DNA of 19,499 nt. Source: Gammaproteobacteria bacterium (GTDB lineage Bacteria; Pseudomonadota; Gammaproteobacteria; Pseudomonadales; Pseudohongiellaceae). The notes beneath the pieces were generated by a model, which did not search any database, was not told the origin of the DNA, and saw nothing but the letters and a program-made list of their open reading frames with translations. This document shows, piece by piece, positions 1 to 7,979 of the stretch (positions are counted from its first letter, which is position 1; every line of letters starts with the position of its first letter). The position numbers were made by a program, and so were the translations under genes. The stretch spans positions 1 through 19,499 of the forward strand of contig PWQG01000451.1 in NCBI GenBank assembly GCA_003556835.1, written 5' to 3'.

Positions 1-886
1 CCTCATCACCGTCCGGGCTGCGGGTCTTGAGCCGGCCATCCTGGGGTCGGCGCTTTTCCGCCACATCCATGCGACCGAGCACCTTCAGCCGGCTGGTCAC
101 CGCCGCCAGCACTTTCATGGGCAGGGCGTAGACGGTGTAGAGCACACCATCAATGCGAAATCGGATATTGCCCTTTTCCCGCCGCGGCTCGATGTGGATA
201 TCGCTGGCACGCTGATCGAAGGCGTACTGCAACAACCAGTCGACTATGCTGACAATATGCCGGTCATTGGCCTCGGGTTCGGTCAGGCTGCCCAGATCCA
301 GCATCTGTTCCAGATTGGCCGGACCGGCAGCACGCCCGTCCTGCCCTTCGGCCTGACGGATGGAACTGGCCAGGCTGTAGAACTCGGTACTGAATCGCCT
401 GATGTCCATGGGATTGGCCAGCACACGCCGCACCGGTTTGCGATTGATGTGCTCCAGATCCGCTTCCCAGCCGCTGACATGGGGTTCAATACAGGCCACC
501 ACGATATGCTCGGCATTGTCCTCGACCGCAAGAATGCCGTGACGCTGGCTGAACGCATAGGACATCAGGCGGGTCACGCGTGCCACATCCACCTTCAGTG
601 GATCGATGCGGTAATGGGGGTGTCCGGTCTGCTGCGCCAGGATCCGGGTCAGGCTCTCCAGATCGAGCAGATGATGCGGTGGCAGGGCGTCGCGCAGATT
701 ACGCTCCGCCAGCCAGGCGAGCAGGGGCTTTTTTGATTGTCCGGCATCAGCTTTCTGCCGCAGCACGGCGTCGGCGTCCTTTGCTGTCAGGTGACCGCAA
801 TCGCGCAACAACTGCAACAGTCCCGGCAGATCGAGGGGCCGACCTTCGGGTTCTCCACTATTCATTGCACCGCTACCGCTCTGCAT
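1..886 (-). CDS. GspE/PilB-family secretion ATPase, N-terminal part (runs off left edge)
   Basis: This is an uninterrupted minus-strand frame of 295 codons from ATG at 886, still open at base 1. The diagnostic stretch is ASDIHIEPRREKGNIRFRID, followed by a second block with LKVLGRMDVAEKRRPQDGR. These are the conserved N2-domain motifs of type II secretion / type IV pilus assembly ATPases (GspE, PilB). About 190 residues precede them and probably form the N1-type domain that contacts the inner-membrane platform. The Walker A and B boxes and the Cys4 zinc region lie outside the window, so activity and the GspE versus PilB choice cannot be judged. The start is supported by AGAGGAG six nucleotides upstream; an in-frame ATG at 865 is an alternative. 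The gene is divergent from uup and no other secretion or pilus gene is visible. Confidence 0.85.
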   Translation of the reverse strand, partial: MQSGSGAMNSGEPEGRPLDLPGLLQLLRDCGHLTAKDADAVLRQKADAGQSKKPLLAWLAERNLRDALPPHHLLDLESLTRILAQQTGHPHYRIDPLKVDVARVTRLMSYAFSQRHGILAVEDNAEHIVVACIEPHVSGWEADLEHINRKPVRRVLANPMDIRRFSTEFYSLASSIRQAEGQDGRAAGPANLEQMLDLGSLTEPEANDRHIVSIVDWLLQYAFDQRASDIHIEPRREKGNIRFRIDGVLYTVYALPMKVLAAVTSRLKVLGRMDVAEKRRPQDGRLKTRSPDGDE

Positions 887-947
887 GCCTGACTCCTCTT
901 ACCACTGGACCCACGTGGATCATGCGGATAGCCAGTGCTCAGCCGCT

Positions 948-977
948 AGCATACCACCGGCTCCGCCGGCTTGTGGA
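948..977 (-). promoter_or_regulatory. Possible promoter for the GspE-like gene
   Basis: On the minus strand TCCACA (977-972) and TATGCT (953-948) are separated by 18 nt, a weak sigma70-type pair about 60 nt upstream of the start codon. The match is only partial and was found by eye. Confidence 0.25.
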
Positions 978-1049
978 CTATTGCTGCACAGACTCCGGTC
1001 CAATGCGCTGATTATGCATTTCCGGACACAATCAATAGGCCCTTTGATT

Positions 1050-1055
1050 TATACT
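1050..1055 (+). promoter_or_regulatory. Possible -10 element for uup
   Basis: TATACT lies 31 nt before the uup start codon. I see no convincing -35 hexamer at the right distance. The uup ribosome binding site is AGGA at 1078-1081, five nucleotides before ATG. Confidence 0.25.
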
Positions 1056-1086
1056 GCGTGGCTCGTTCAACCGCGACAGGAATTCC

Positions 1087-3015
1087 ATGCTGCTTCTGCG
1101 ACTCACTGAATTATCCCTCGCCTTCGGCGACCAGCCCCTGCTGGACCGGGCCAACCTCACCATCCATAGAGGTGAGCGGATCGGTGTACTGGGCCCCAAC
1201 GGGGCGGGCAAATCGACCTTCATGAAACTGCTACACGGCAGCATCCAGGCCGACAGCGGCGAGTTGTGGCGGGCCCAGGGCATCCGCACGGCCTGGCTCG
1301 ACCAGAGCCTGCCCGAAGCCACTGATGAAAGTGTCTACGAATACATCGCCGGGGGGCTGGAAGGGCTGGGCGCCCTGCTGGCCGAATATCACAAACTGAC
1401 CCACGACAGTGCAGCCCTGGCCGCTGACGAACGACTGCTGACACGCATGGGCGACCTGCAGAAAAAGATCGAACAGGCCGATGGCTGGGCCACCGAACAC
1501 CGCATCGAGGCCACCATCGACACCCTTGCCCTGCCCGCTGACACCTCCATGCGGGACCTGTCGGGTGGAAACCGCCGGCGCGCGGCCATTGGCCGGGCAT
1601 TGGTCGGGGAGCCGGACCTGCTGATGCTGGACGAACCGACCAACCACCTGGACATCCCCACCATCGAGTGGCTGGAAAAGACACTGAACGAATTCGGCGG
1701 CTCGGTCCTGATCATCACCCACGACCGGCAATTCCTGCAGAACACCACCAATCGCATCATCGATCTGGACCGCGGACGCCTGCGCGCCTGGGACTGCCCC
1801 TATGAGGAATACCTCGTGCGACGCGAACAACTGCTGGCCGCCGAGGACAAGGCCAGCGCCGAGTTCGACCGCAAGCTGGCCGAAGAAGAGAAATGGATAC
1901 GCCAGGGCATCAAGGCGCGGCGTACCCGCAACGAAGGCCGGGTGCGGGCGCTGGTGAAGATGCGCGAGGAACGCCAGCAACGCCGCGAACTGCCGGGCAA
2001 AGCCCAGTTCAACGTGGAACAGGCGGGCAGCTCGGGGAAAATCGTGGTGGAAGCCGAACACATCAACTTTGCCTATGATGGCGAACCCATCATCCGCGAT
2101 TTCTCGACCAAGATCCTGCGTGGTGACCGGGTCGGTTTCATCGGCCCCAACGGTGGTGGCAAGAGCACCCTGCTCAAGCTGCTGCTCGGCCGCCTGGAAC
2201 CCCAGAGCGGAAAGATCAAACGTGGCACCAACCTCGAAGTGCTGTATTTCGATCAACTGCGCGCCGACCTGGACCCGAAGCAGAATGTTTTCGACTACCT
2301 GGCCGAAGGCCGCGAATTCATCAATATCAATGGCCGGGAACGCCATGTCATCAGTTATCTGCAGGACTTCCTGTTTGTACCGCGCCGTGTCCGCCAACCG
2401 ATCAAGTCACTTTCCGGGGGGGAGCAGAATCGTCTGATACTGGCCAAACTGTTCAGCAAACCGGCCAATGTCATGGTGCTCGACGAACCCACCAATGATC
2501 TCGATATGGAGACCCTGGAGCTGCTCGAAGAGATTCTCCTCGAGTTCGACGGCACCATACTGCTGGTCAGCCACGACCGGCGCTTCCTCGACAATGTGGT
2601 CACCAGCAGCATCATTTTCGAAGGGCCGGGTGTCATCCGTGAATATGTGGGCGGCTACTCGGATTGGCTACGCCAGGGCGGGGACATGGCGGCACTGAGC
2701 GCACCGGCGGGACAGACACTGCGCAAGTCGGAAAAGAAAACCACGAAGCAGCCCAAGCCCTCCGCAGACAACAGGCAGGCCAATGCTCGCTCATCCAACA
2801 AGCAGGAACAGAAGCAGAAAAAGGAACTCGACCGCGTCACCCGGGACATCGAACAGACCGAGGAAAAGATTGCGGGACTCGAGTCACGCATGGCCGAAGC
2901 CGGATTCTTCGACGGTGAAACCAAGCAGGTGGAGCAGGCGGTTGCCGACCTCGAAGCGCTGCAAGGAAAACTTGCGACATTGTACGAGCGCTGGGAAGGC
3001 CTGGAAAACGGATGA
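1087..3015 (+). CDS. uup: ABC-F family ATPase Uup
   Basis: This 642-aa soluble protein has two ABC nucleotide-binding domains and no membrane segments. First domain: Walker A GPNGAGKS (36-43), signature LSGGN (158-162), Walker B LDEPTNHLD (181-189). Second domain: Walker A GPNGGGKS (353-360), signature LSGGE (442-446), Walker B LDEPTNDLD (465-473). Between them is the charged ABC-F linker with the Uup-typical segment WIRQGIKARRTRNEGRVRAL. The C-terminus (about 560-642) is Lys/Glu-rich and heptad-like, matching the Uup C-terminal coiled coil that binds DNA in E. coli. Length fits E. coli Uup (about 635 aa). Uup is an ABC-F ATPase of the ribosome-associated class whose loss in E. coli raises transposon excision. 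The gene stands alone on the plus strand and converges on tspO with a 27-nt gap in which I see no clear terminator hairpin. Confidence 0.95.
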   Translation: MLLLRLTELSLAFGDQPLLDRANLTIHRGERIGVLGPNGAGKSTFMKLLHGSIQADSGELWRAQGIRTAWLDQSLPEATDESVYEYIAGGLEGLGALLAEYHKLTHDSAALAADERLLTRMGDLQKKIEQADGWATEHRIEATIDTLALPADTSMRDLSGGNRRRAAIGRALVGEPDLLMLDEPTNHLDIPTIEWLEKTLNEFGGSVLIITHDRQFLQNTTNRIIDLDRGRLRAWDCPYEEYLVRREQLLAAEDKASAEFDRKLAEEEKWIRQGIKARRTRNEGRVRALVKMREERQQRRELPGKAQFNVEQAGSSGKIVVEAEHINFAYDGEPIIRDFSTKILRGDRVGFIGPNGGGKSTLLKLLLGRLEPQSGKIKRGTNLEVLYFDQLRADLDPKQNVFDYLAEGREFININGRERHVISYLQDFLFVPRRVRQPIKSLSGGEQNRLILAKLFSKPANVMVLDEPTNDLDMETLELLEEILLEFDGTILLVSHDRRFLDNVVTSSIIFEGPGVIREYVGGYSDWLRQGGDMAALSAPAGQTLRKSEKKTTKQPKPSADNRQANARSSNKQEQKQKKELDRVTRDIEQTEEKIAGLESRMAEAGFFDGETKQVEQAVADLEALQGKLATLYERWEGLENG

Positions 3016-3042
3016 GCGCCGTGGCCGGCCCAGCCATGCGCC

Positions 3043-3519
3043 TTACAACATGCCCGGATTGAGCTGCCAGACGGAATAATTGAGCACGGCGGCAAAACAG
3101 ACCCAGGCCAGGTAGGGCAGCATCAACAGGCCAGCCAGCGGTCGCAGGCGATAGAACAGCACCACGGTGCCTGAGAGCAGCACAATCAGCAGTAGAATCT
3201 CGGTAAACGCTACACCACCCAGGCGCCAAGCGAAGAACAGCCAGCTCCACAGGGAATTGACCAGCAATTGTGTCAGGTAGAGCGACAGGGCGGGACCGGT
3301 CCGGGACCAATCGTCGGCGCGCCAGGCCAGCCAGGCGGCAATGGCCATGAGGAAGTACAGGATGGTCCACACCGGCGCAAACAGCCAGCCCGGTGGCGCC
3401 CAGGCCGGCAATTGCATCTGTTCGTAGAATTCTCCGGCACCGGCCGAGCCGGCACCTCCGGTGGCTGCAGCAACAAAGGCCACAAACAGGGACAGGGCAA
3501 GTGCGGAATACTGGTTCAT
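3043..3519 (-). CDS. tspO: TspO/MBR family membrane protein
   Basis: This 158-aa protein is mostly hydrophobic, with about five transmembrane helices, as expected for TspO (tryptophan-rich sensory protein / bacterial benzodiazepine-receptor homologue). Family signatures are the PxWxPPGWxFxPVWTxLY block (residues 38-55), NSLWSWLFF (88-96) and PYLAWVCFAAVLNYSVWQLN (135-154), which holds the tetrapyrrole/cholesterol-recognition region. TspO proteins bind porphyrins and affect tetrapyrrole or stress responses. The start ATG overlaps the stop of the upstream acetyltransferase in an ATGA junction, so translation is probably coupled. It is the last gene of the long minus-strand block. Nothing ties it functionally to the envelope genes, so it may be a passenger. 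Confidence 0.93.
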   Translation of the reverse strand: MNQYSALALSLFVAFVAAATGGAGSAGAGEFYEQMQLPAWAPPGWLFAPVWTILYFLMAIAAWLAWRADDWSRTGPALSLYLTQLLVNSLWSWLFFAWRLGGVAFTEILLLIVLLSGTVVLFYRLRPLAGLLMLPYLAWVCFAAVLNYSVWQLNPGML

Positions 3520-3980
3520 GCGGACAGCGCCGCGCGCATGATGATCACGTCGACCCCGTGATAGTTCTCGCGGCCCAGGGTCTGCCAGCCAAGCCGCTGA
3601 TACAGGGCTTCCTGATCCATGGTGTAGAGGAACATTTCAGAAAGGCCTGCCGCGGCGGTATGCGCCATCACCTGCCGGACCAGACCGGAACCGAGCCCAC
3701 TGCGACGGGCCTGCGGCGCCACATAGACACTGGCCAGCCAGGGCGTCTTGTCCTGATGGATGTCCATGTCATGCGTCAATACAGAGGCGGAACCCAGCAG
3801 CCGGCCTTGCTCTTCGGCAACCAGGGTAGTGGGAACCGCTTCTTCGCCGAGATGACTGTGCATCTCATCAATGCGTTCGGACAGGCTGCGCTGCGGATTG
3901 ATATAACTCCATTCGGCATGATGCCATTCCGCCAGCTTGGGCAGATGTTCGGGTACGAATTTCAGATCGACAATCTTCAT
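3516..3980 (-). CDS. GNAT family N-acetyltransferase
   Basis: This 154-aa protein is a single GNAT domain. The acetyl-CoA pyrophosphate-binding motif is seen as VYVAPQARRSGLGSGL (residues 85-100), preceded by the strand LLGSASVL (61-68). It ends with the typical YQRLGWQTLGRE motif (127-138). The substrate cannot be inferred. I chose ATG at 3980 because the frame reads open further upstream (to a TTG at 4040) only without a recognisable domain or a good Shine-Dalgarno site. The family fold starts naturally at MKIVDLKFVPEHLPKLAEWH. It follows the M48 protease gene by 62 nt and overlaps tspO by 4 nt. Confidence 0.9.
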   Translation of the reverse strand: MKIVDLKFVPEHLPKLAEWHHAEWSYINPQRSLSERIDEMHSHLGEEAVPTTLVAEEQGRLLGSASVLTHDMDIHQDKTPWLASVYVAPQARRSGLGSGLVRQVMAHTAAAGLSEMFLYTMDQEALYQRLGWQTLGRENYHGVDVIIMRAALSA

Positions 3981-4042
3981 TCCCTGATCCAGACTCAACA
4001 ACGTCGATTGGCTGCCCGGATTGGAAGCCAGCGCTGGCAAGA

Positions 4043-5545
4043 CTAGCGCAATATCTTGACCCAGTCACCCGGCTCGGGATCCCCGATCGGATAATAGCCG
4101 TTGATCAGGCGCAGAATCTCTTCGGGATACTGGGCAATGCGGCTCTGCCGGGCCAGACTGCTCCAATTGAAATTCTCACCCACCTGCACGAACTGCACGG
4201 TCAGGTCACCCGAGGCCCCCTGCCGCTCACGCGGTTGCGTCAGACGGAAAGTCCGGATGGACGCCAGCAGATACCGGTCCAGCTCATCAATGCGTTCCGG
4301 ATCATATATTTCGCCACGGAACAGGAAAGCGCGCAGTCCCACATAAACCACCGCCAGTCGTTCCTGGCGGCCGGTTTCCGGATTTGTCCGGGTTCCGGTG
4401 TAACCCTGGAGTCGGAACTGGCTGAGCTGCTCGGTCTGTTGCAACTCGTCAACATCAAAAGCATCTCGCAGATAGCGATGCGGCTCGGTCATCTGCTGCA
4501 TACGGCGCACCTCCACCCGCAGGCTGGCAGCCTCGTCGGCGGAGCGGGCGGTAACCGTGCTGGGCGTCTCGCTGGTGGTCCAGTCCTCCGGGAACACCAT
4601 GGTGTAGCCCATAACGTCCTGATAGTAGCGGTTGCGCCCCTGACCACCCTGTCGCTGGCCAAAGACCAGCCCCTGGATGTGTTCGCGGAACCGCGCTGGA
4701 TCCGCATCCAGTCGGCGATCTTCGGTCATCTCCCCGACCTGGGCAACGGCCTGCTGCAGGCGCACATCATTGCGGGGGTGGGTGGCGAACAGTCCATGAT
4801 AGCCGGCCCGCTGCCCGGCCACGCGGACATTGAAATCCTCCTGGTTCTTCAGCACCGACAACACATCGATCACTGCCATGGGATCGTAGCCGGCATTGTA
4901 GAGATATTCCGCGCCCAGGCTGTCCGCCTCCAGTTCGTGCTCGCGCCCGAAACCGCTAACGCCGGCCTGGGTCCACAAGGAACCGAGCTGGGCCAGCTCC
5001 GAGCCGATATAGATATTACCGGTGGCCACGGCCGCCACGAAACCGCCCACACCGGCGGCCGTGCTGCCCAGGCGTCCCCGCGCATGTTGCTGGATGGCAT
5101 GACGGGCCGTGACATGGCCGATCTCATGCGCCAGCACCGCCGCCAGCTCATCCTCGGAATTGAGATAGGCCAGCAGCCCCCGGTTGATGTAGATGTAGCC
5201 ACCGGGCAGGGCAAAAGCATTGATTTCCGGGCTGTCCACCACCGTGAACGTAAACTCCAGGTCCGGCCGGTGACTGGCTTCCACCAGGCGCTGGCCGACT
5301 TCGTTTACGTAGGCCGTCAGCTCGTTTTCCTCCATGATCGGCATGGAAGTGATGACCTTTTCATGCTCCTCCCTGCCGATATCCAGCTCACGGTTCTCCG
5401 ACATCATCACCAGGTTGCCGCGACCGGTGGCCGGATTGACCGCACAGGACAGCAGCCAGCCGGCACCGAACAGGACCAATAACGCCGTGCGCAGACTCCG
5501 CCAGTCCAGGCACCAGTTTGTGCGGGGCTTGCTAGCGTAAGACAT
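4043..5545 (-). CDS. M48 family metalloprotease, lipoprotein (BepA/LoiP-like)
   Basis: This 500-aa zinc protease is probably attached to the periplasmic face of a membrane by lipidation. A hydrophobic segment ends in the lipobox LLSC (Cys34). The peptidase M48 domain has the zinc motif HEIGH (H140, E141, H144) and the third-ligand motif ELEAD (E204, D208). The conserved ATHPRNDVRLQQ segment follows. The remaining 200 residues form an extra C-terminal region. Its last 30 residues (…ILRLINGYYPIGDPEPGDWV…) look like the LysM-like ending common in long gammaproteobacterial M48 lipoproteins. Such proteases act in outer-membrane protein quality control. Start at 5545 has GGTGA eight nucleotides upstream; ATG at 5560 in the same frame would overlap the previous gene by 11 nt and lacks a clear ribosome site. 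Confidence 0.92.
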   Translation of the reverse strand: MSYASKPRTNWCLDWRSLRTALLVLFGAGWLLSCAVNPATGRGNLVMMSENRELDIGREEHEKVITSMPIMEENELTAYVNEVGQRLVEASHRPDLEFTFTVVDSPEINAFALPGGYIYINRGLLAYLNSEDELAAVLAHEIGHVTARHAIQQHARGRLGSTAAGVGGFVAAVATGNIYIGSELAQLGSLWTQAGVSGFGREHELEADSLGAEYLYNAGYDPMAVIDVLSVLKNQEDFNVRVAGQRAGYHGLFATHPRNDVRLQQAVAQVGEMTEDRRLDADPARFREHIQGLVFGQRQGGQGRNRYYQDVMGYTMVFPEDWTTSETPSTVTARSADEAASLRVEVRRMQQMTEPHRYLRDAFDVDELQQTEQLSQFRLQGYTGTRTNPETGRQERLAVVYVGLRAFLFRGEIYDPERIDELDRYLLASIRTFRLTQPRERQGASGDLTVQFVQVGENFNWSSLARQSRIAQYPEEILRLINGYYPIGDPEPGDWVKILR

Positions 5546-5549
5546 CGTT

Positions 5550-6239
5550 TCAATCACCATTGACGAAGGTTTTCAATTGATTGGCCAGACTGCTGCAGGC
5601 ATTCGCCTCGACCCGGGCCAGCAGGGGAATCGGCACAACCACGGCCGGCATGTAGGACTGACCGGTGGCATCGGCACTGATGGTGCCAACGTTCTGATAG
5701 GAGGAAACATCCCAGACCCGAGCTTCAAAGCTGGAGTCATCCTCCCAGGAGCCGAAACCGAAACAGCCACCACCATAGGGCCCTATCGAACAGGACATCG
5801 ACCCCATGCGATTGGTGGTTTCCGTCTGCCCGTCCAGCCAGACAATGTAGCGGATACCGTATTCGTTGATCCTGTCCGTCACCACCGGCTGCGCCATCAG
5901 TTGTTCCAGATCAGTGCTGCGCATCGGCGCGGTGCGTGGCTCGAACCAGGGGAACAGGGAATCGACAAACTCCTGTTCCGGTATCACGTAAATCCCATCG
6001 CGACCGCGACTCATGCGCTCACCCACGCACTGCACAAACTCGGCCCGGGTTTCATAATTGCTACCCTGCCGACGGCCAAGTATGACCACCGCCTCACCCT
6101 CCTCGATGCCGGTCTCACCCTGCCGGAACTCATCGATGGTGGTGGTGGTGCAGGCACTGCCCAGCAATGCCAGCATCGCCGCGCAAAGCAATGCCGGCAG
6201 CTTGGCAAGCATCTGCCATTTGTGTTTGTTTTCCTTCAT
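5550..6239 (-). CDS. Predicted lipoprotein, 229 aa, unknown function
   Basis: A signal peptide ends with LLGSAC, placing the lipidated Cys at residue 30 and followed by TTTT. The mature part begins with an acidic stretch and a strand VVILG. It then has RYIVWLDG in mid-protein and a Gly/Cys-rich patch (SCSIGPYGGGCFGFGSWED) before a predicted β-rich end with PAVVVPIPLLARVEANAC. Five cysteines beyond the lipidated one suggest periplasmic disulfides. I do not recognise a named domain. The start at 6239 is set by GGAGG six nucleotides upstream; the frame is open to 6284. It is followed by the M48 protease gene after a 4-nt gap, so the protein is likely a partner of, or co-localised with, that protease. 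It is preceded by the 92-nt gap at 6240-6331, which contains two stem-loops. Confidence 0.82.
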   Translation of the reverse strand: MKENKHKWQMLAKLPALLCAAMLALLGSACTTTTIDEFRQGETGIEEGEAVVILGRRQGSNYETRAEFVQCVGERMSRGRDGIYVIPEQEFVDSLFPWFEPRTAPMRSTDLEQLMAQPVVTDRINEYGIRYIVWLDGQTETTNRMGSMSCSIGPYGGGCFGFGSWEDDSSFEARVWDVSSYQNVGTISADATGQSYMPAVVVPIPLLARVEANACSSLANQLKTFVNGD

Positions 6240-6269
6240 TGTGACCCTCCAGCCGGGGGCTGACCCGCT

Positions 6270-6320
6270 CCGGTATTCCAACATGGAATCCGGCCTCTCC
6301 TGATTCAGACAGGTTGAATC
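6270..6320 (-). repeat. Two adjacent inverted repeats in an intra-operon gap
   Basis: This 92-nt gap holds two inverted repeats. The first pairs CCGG-ATTCCA with TGGAAT-CCGG (6270-6280 / 6284-6293), with a 3-nt loop and one bulged base. The second pairs GATTCA with TGAATC (6302-6307 / 6315-6320). On the transcribed minus strand neither is followed by a T-run, so they are not standard terminators. They may stabilise or process mRNA between the lipoprotein genes. Confidence 0.45.
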
Positions 6321-6331
6321 CGGTTTTTACT

Positions 6332-6958
6332 TCAATTCAGTGCCGTGGATTGTTGCTGCAGACGCAACCAGTCGCGCACCTCCGGCACGGCCGTGAAACT
6401 CAGTGTGAAATTCGAACCCAGGTCCCGCAGCGCCGCCACGGTGGCGTCATTGATGCCACGCTCGGTGGAACGGAATGTCTCGTCGGGCACCTTGCCGTAG
6501 GCGGTCAACACCCAGTCGGCAATAGTACCGCCCTGGGGCGTGGCCAGACGCAGGTTGTAACGGACCCATACTTCAAAGGAGTCAAGGCGCGTCTTGGCAG
6601 GGATGGCCAGTTGGAACTCGTCGATGCTGGGAATGAACACGGCATCAACCCCGGCATCGGCCGTGGGCGAGTCCATCTGTACCACCTGCTGGAACATCGC
6701 CGGCAGGATGGTGTTGAACAGCTCGATATGTGACTGTCCGCTGTTGACCAGGTATTCATCACTGCCCCGGTCCGACACTTCGATATATTGATGCTCGCGG
6801 AAGGCCTCGTCATAATAGACCCCGAGGGTCAGCGGCATGGCCGCAATATTGGGTGTCGGATACCGCCCATCGACATTGACCGAAGTGGCTCCGCAGGCTG
6901 TCAGCAGCAGCGCAGCACAGGCCAGCAGCAATGCCCCTGTGTAACTTCGCAAATTCAT
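6332..6958 (-). CDS. Predicted lipoprotein, 208 aa, unknown function
   Basis: The short n-region MNLR, a hydrophobic core and the lipobox LLTAC put the lipidated Cys at residue 22. The mature protein (about 187 aa) is mixed α/β in appearance, with no recognised domain. Notable segments are NIAAMPLTLGVYYDEAF near the N-terminus, HIELFNTILPAMFQQVVQMD in the middle and VFIPSIDEFQLAIPAKTR after it. This pattern resembles small outer-membrane-attached lipoproteins of secretion or transport systems but is not diagnostic. The start at 6958 has GAGGT eight nucleotides upstream; the frame is open to 6994, which would overlap the VWA gene. The gap to the upstream VWA gene is 25 nt, consistent with one transcript. 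Confidence 0.82.
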   Translation of the reverse strand: MNLRSYTGALLLACAALLLTACGATSVNVDGRYPTPNIAAMPLTLGVYYDEAFREHQYIEVSDRGSDEYLVNSGQSHIELFNTILPAMFQQVVQMDSPTADAGVDAVFIPSIDEFQLAIPAKTRLDSFEVWVRYNLRLATPQGGTIADWVLTAYGKVPDETFRSTERGINDATVAALRDLGSNFTLSFTAVPEVRDWLRLQQQSTALN

Positions 6959-6983
6959 AAGCGCATACCTCGGTTTGTCATGG

Positions 6984-7979
6984 CTAATAGGCATTCAGGC
7001 CGACAAAGCTGCCGCCATTGCGGTGTGTCAGTTCCCGCATCAGTGTAGCAAAGTTGTACAGACTTTCCTGATAACGTGGATCCAGATCGAACAGGACCGG
7101 GAATCCGACGGCATGGATTCGCACCATGGGATCACCATTCTCATCCCGCGGATTGAGCCGGTCAACGGTTTCCACCACCCGCCTTATGGAACCGCCGGGC
7201 AGGAAGTCGTCACCGAATACAAAAATGCTGACCTTGTCATCCGGTGAGGCGAAGGTGTTCAGTGCGCGAGTGATACCCTCCACCGGACTGCTGTTGCTGA
7301 AGGGCGACCAGGTCCGAAGGGTGTTGATCACCGCCTGGCGCCGCGCCGGCGTGTCAGGAATCCATTCACCACGGAAGGAACTGAACATGTAGTCACCCAT
7401 GTCATTCATGATCTGCATGCCCTTCACTTCCGGGTACACATCCAGCACTTCCTCGATCATGGACAGCACTCGTGGCCAGGTGTTGAAGAACATGCTGCCC
7501 GAGGTGTCGATGACGAAAATGATGTATTCGCTGTCGGCGGGAATGCCGCCGATCATGTTGTTGTCCGGGGTGTGGTCTTCGCCCAGCAGGCGCTGCATTT
7601 CCGCACTCAGGGATTGCCGGGCAATGGCCAGTTGGCGCTGTTCGTCCTGCCGTTCATCAGCCATGTCCACCGAAGCCGCATACCGGCCCTGGATGTCGGA
7701 CAACTCATCCTGCAGGCGGGCGACACGCTCGCGGTACACGGAGATCTGTTCCCGGCGGGCATCGAGCTCGCGATTGACCACCTGCGTTTCCCCCCGGATT
7801 TCGAACAACTGTTCCTGCAGCTCGGCCACCGGCATGTCATCGGGATCGATGGTGGGATCCAGGGAAACCGGTGCCGAACTTTCGGTGATCACAAGCAACA
7901 GGATGATCGCCCCGAAGCCACAGGAGATGACATCAAGGAAGGCGATATTGGAGCTTTCCGGTTCGCGTCGTCTACGCAT
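6984..7979 (-). CDS. ExbD-like membrane helix / coiled-coil / VWA protein (second copy)
   Basis: This 331-aa protein starts with an arginine-rich cytoplasmic tip, then one transmembrane helix (about 12-32) beginning NIAFLDVISCGFGA. This resembles the ExbD/TolR helix start (FIDVM…), with Asp16 at the position of the ion-carrying aspartate. Residues about 50-130 are heptad-rich coiled coil. A von Willebrand A domain follows, with strand EYIIFVIDTSGSM (MIDAS D158, S160, S162), SNSSPVEG near 228-235 and VFGDD (254-258). The predicted topology places the VWA domain in the periplasm. The start overlaps the stop of the upstream paralogue by 1 nt (TGATG), with AGGA nine nucleotides before. The MIDAS is canonical, unlike the first copy. 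The role is inferred: partner subunit of the MotA/ExbB-type channel three genes upstream. Confidence 0.88.
   Translation of the reverse strand: MRRRREPESSNIAFLDVISCGFGAIILLLVITESSAPVSLDPTIDPDDMPVAELQEQLFEIRGETQVVNRELDARREQISVYRERVARLQDELSDIQGRYAASVDMADERQDEQRQLAIARQSLSAEMQRLLGEDHTPDNNMIGGIPADSEYIIFVIDTSGSMFFNTWPRVLSMIEEVLDVYPEVKGMQIMNDMGDYMFSSFRGEWIPDTPARRQAVINTLRTWSPFSNSSPVEGITRALNTFASPDDKVSIFVFGDDFLPGGSIRRVVETVDRLNPRDENGDPMVRIHAVGFPVLFDLDPRYQESLYNFATLMRELTHRNGGSFVGLNAY

Noticed and set aside
194..736. A 180-codon plus-strand frame near the left edge.
   Set aside because: It is antisense to the GspE/PilB-like gene, whose SDIHIEP motif is clear.
955..971. A short hairpin CCGGC-TCC-GCCGG between the GspE-like gene and uup, considered as a terminator or operator.
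   Set aside because: Only 5-bp arms, no T-run, and the position is between divergent starts where no transcript should end.
1231..2397. A 388-codon minus-strand frame inside uup.
   Set aside because: It lies wholly within a gene whose Walker and signature motifs are unmistakable, and has no domain of its own.
3016..3042. A bidirectional terminator between uup and tspO.
   Set aside because: The 27-nt convergent gap shows no stem followed by T-runs on either strand.
4235..5482. A 415-codon plus-strand frame opposite the M48 protease.
   Set aside because: The minus strand encodes HEIGH and ELEAD at the right spacing; the plus frame is a shadow.
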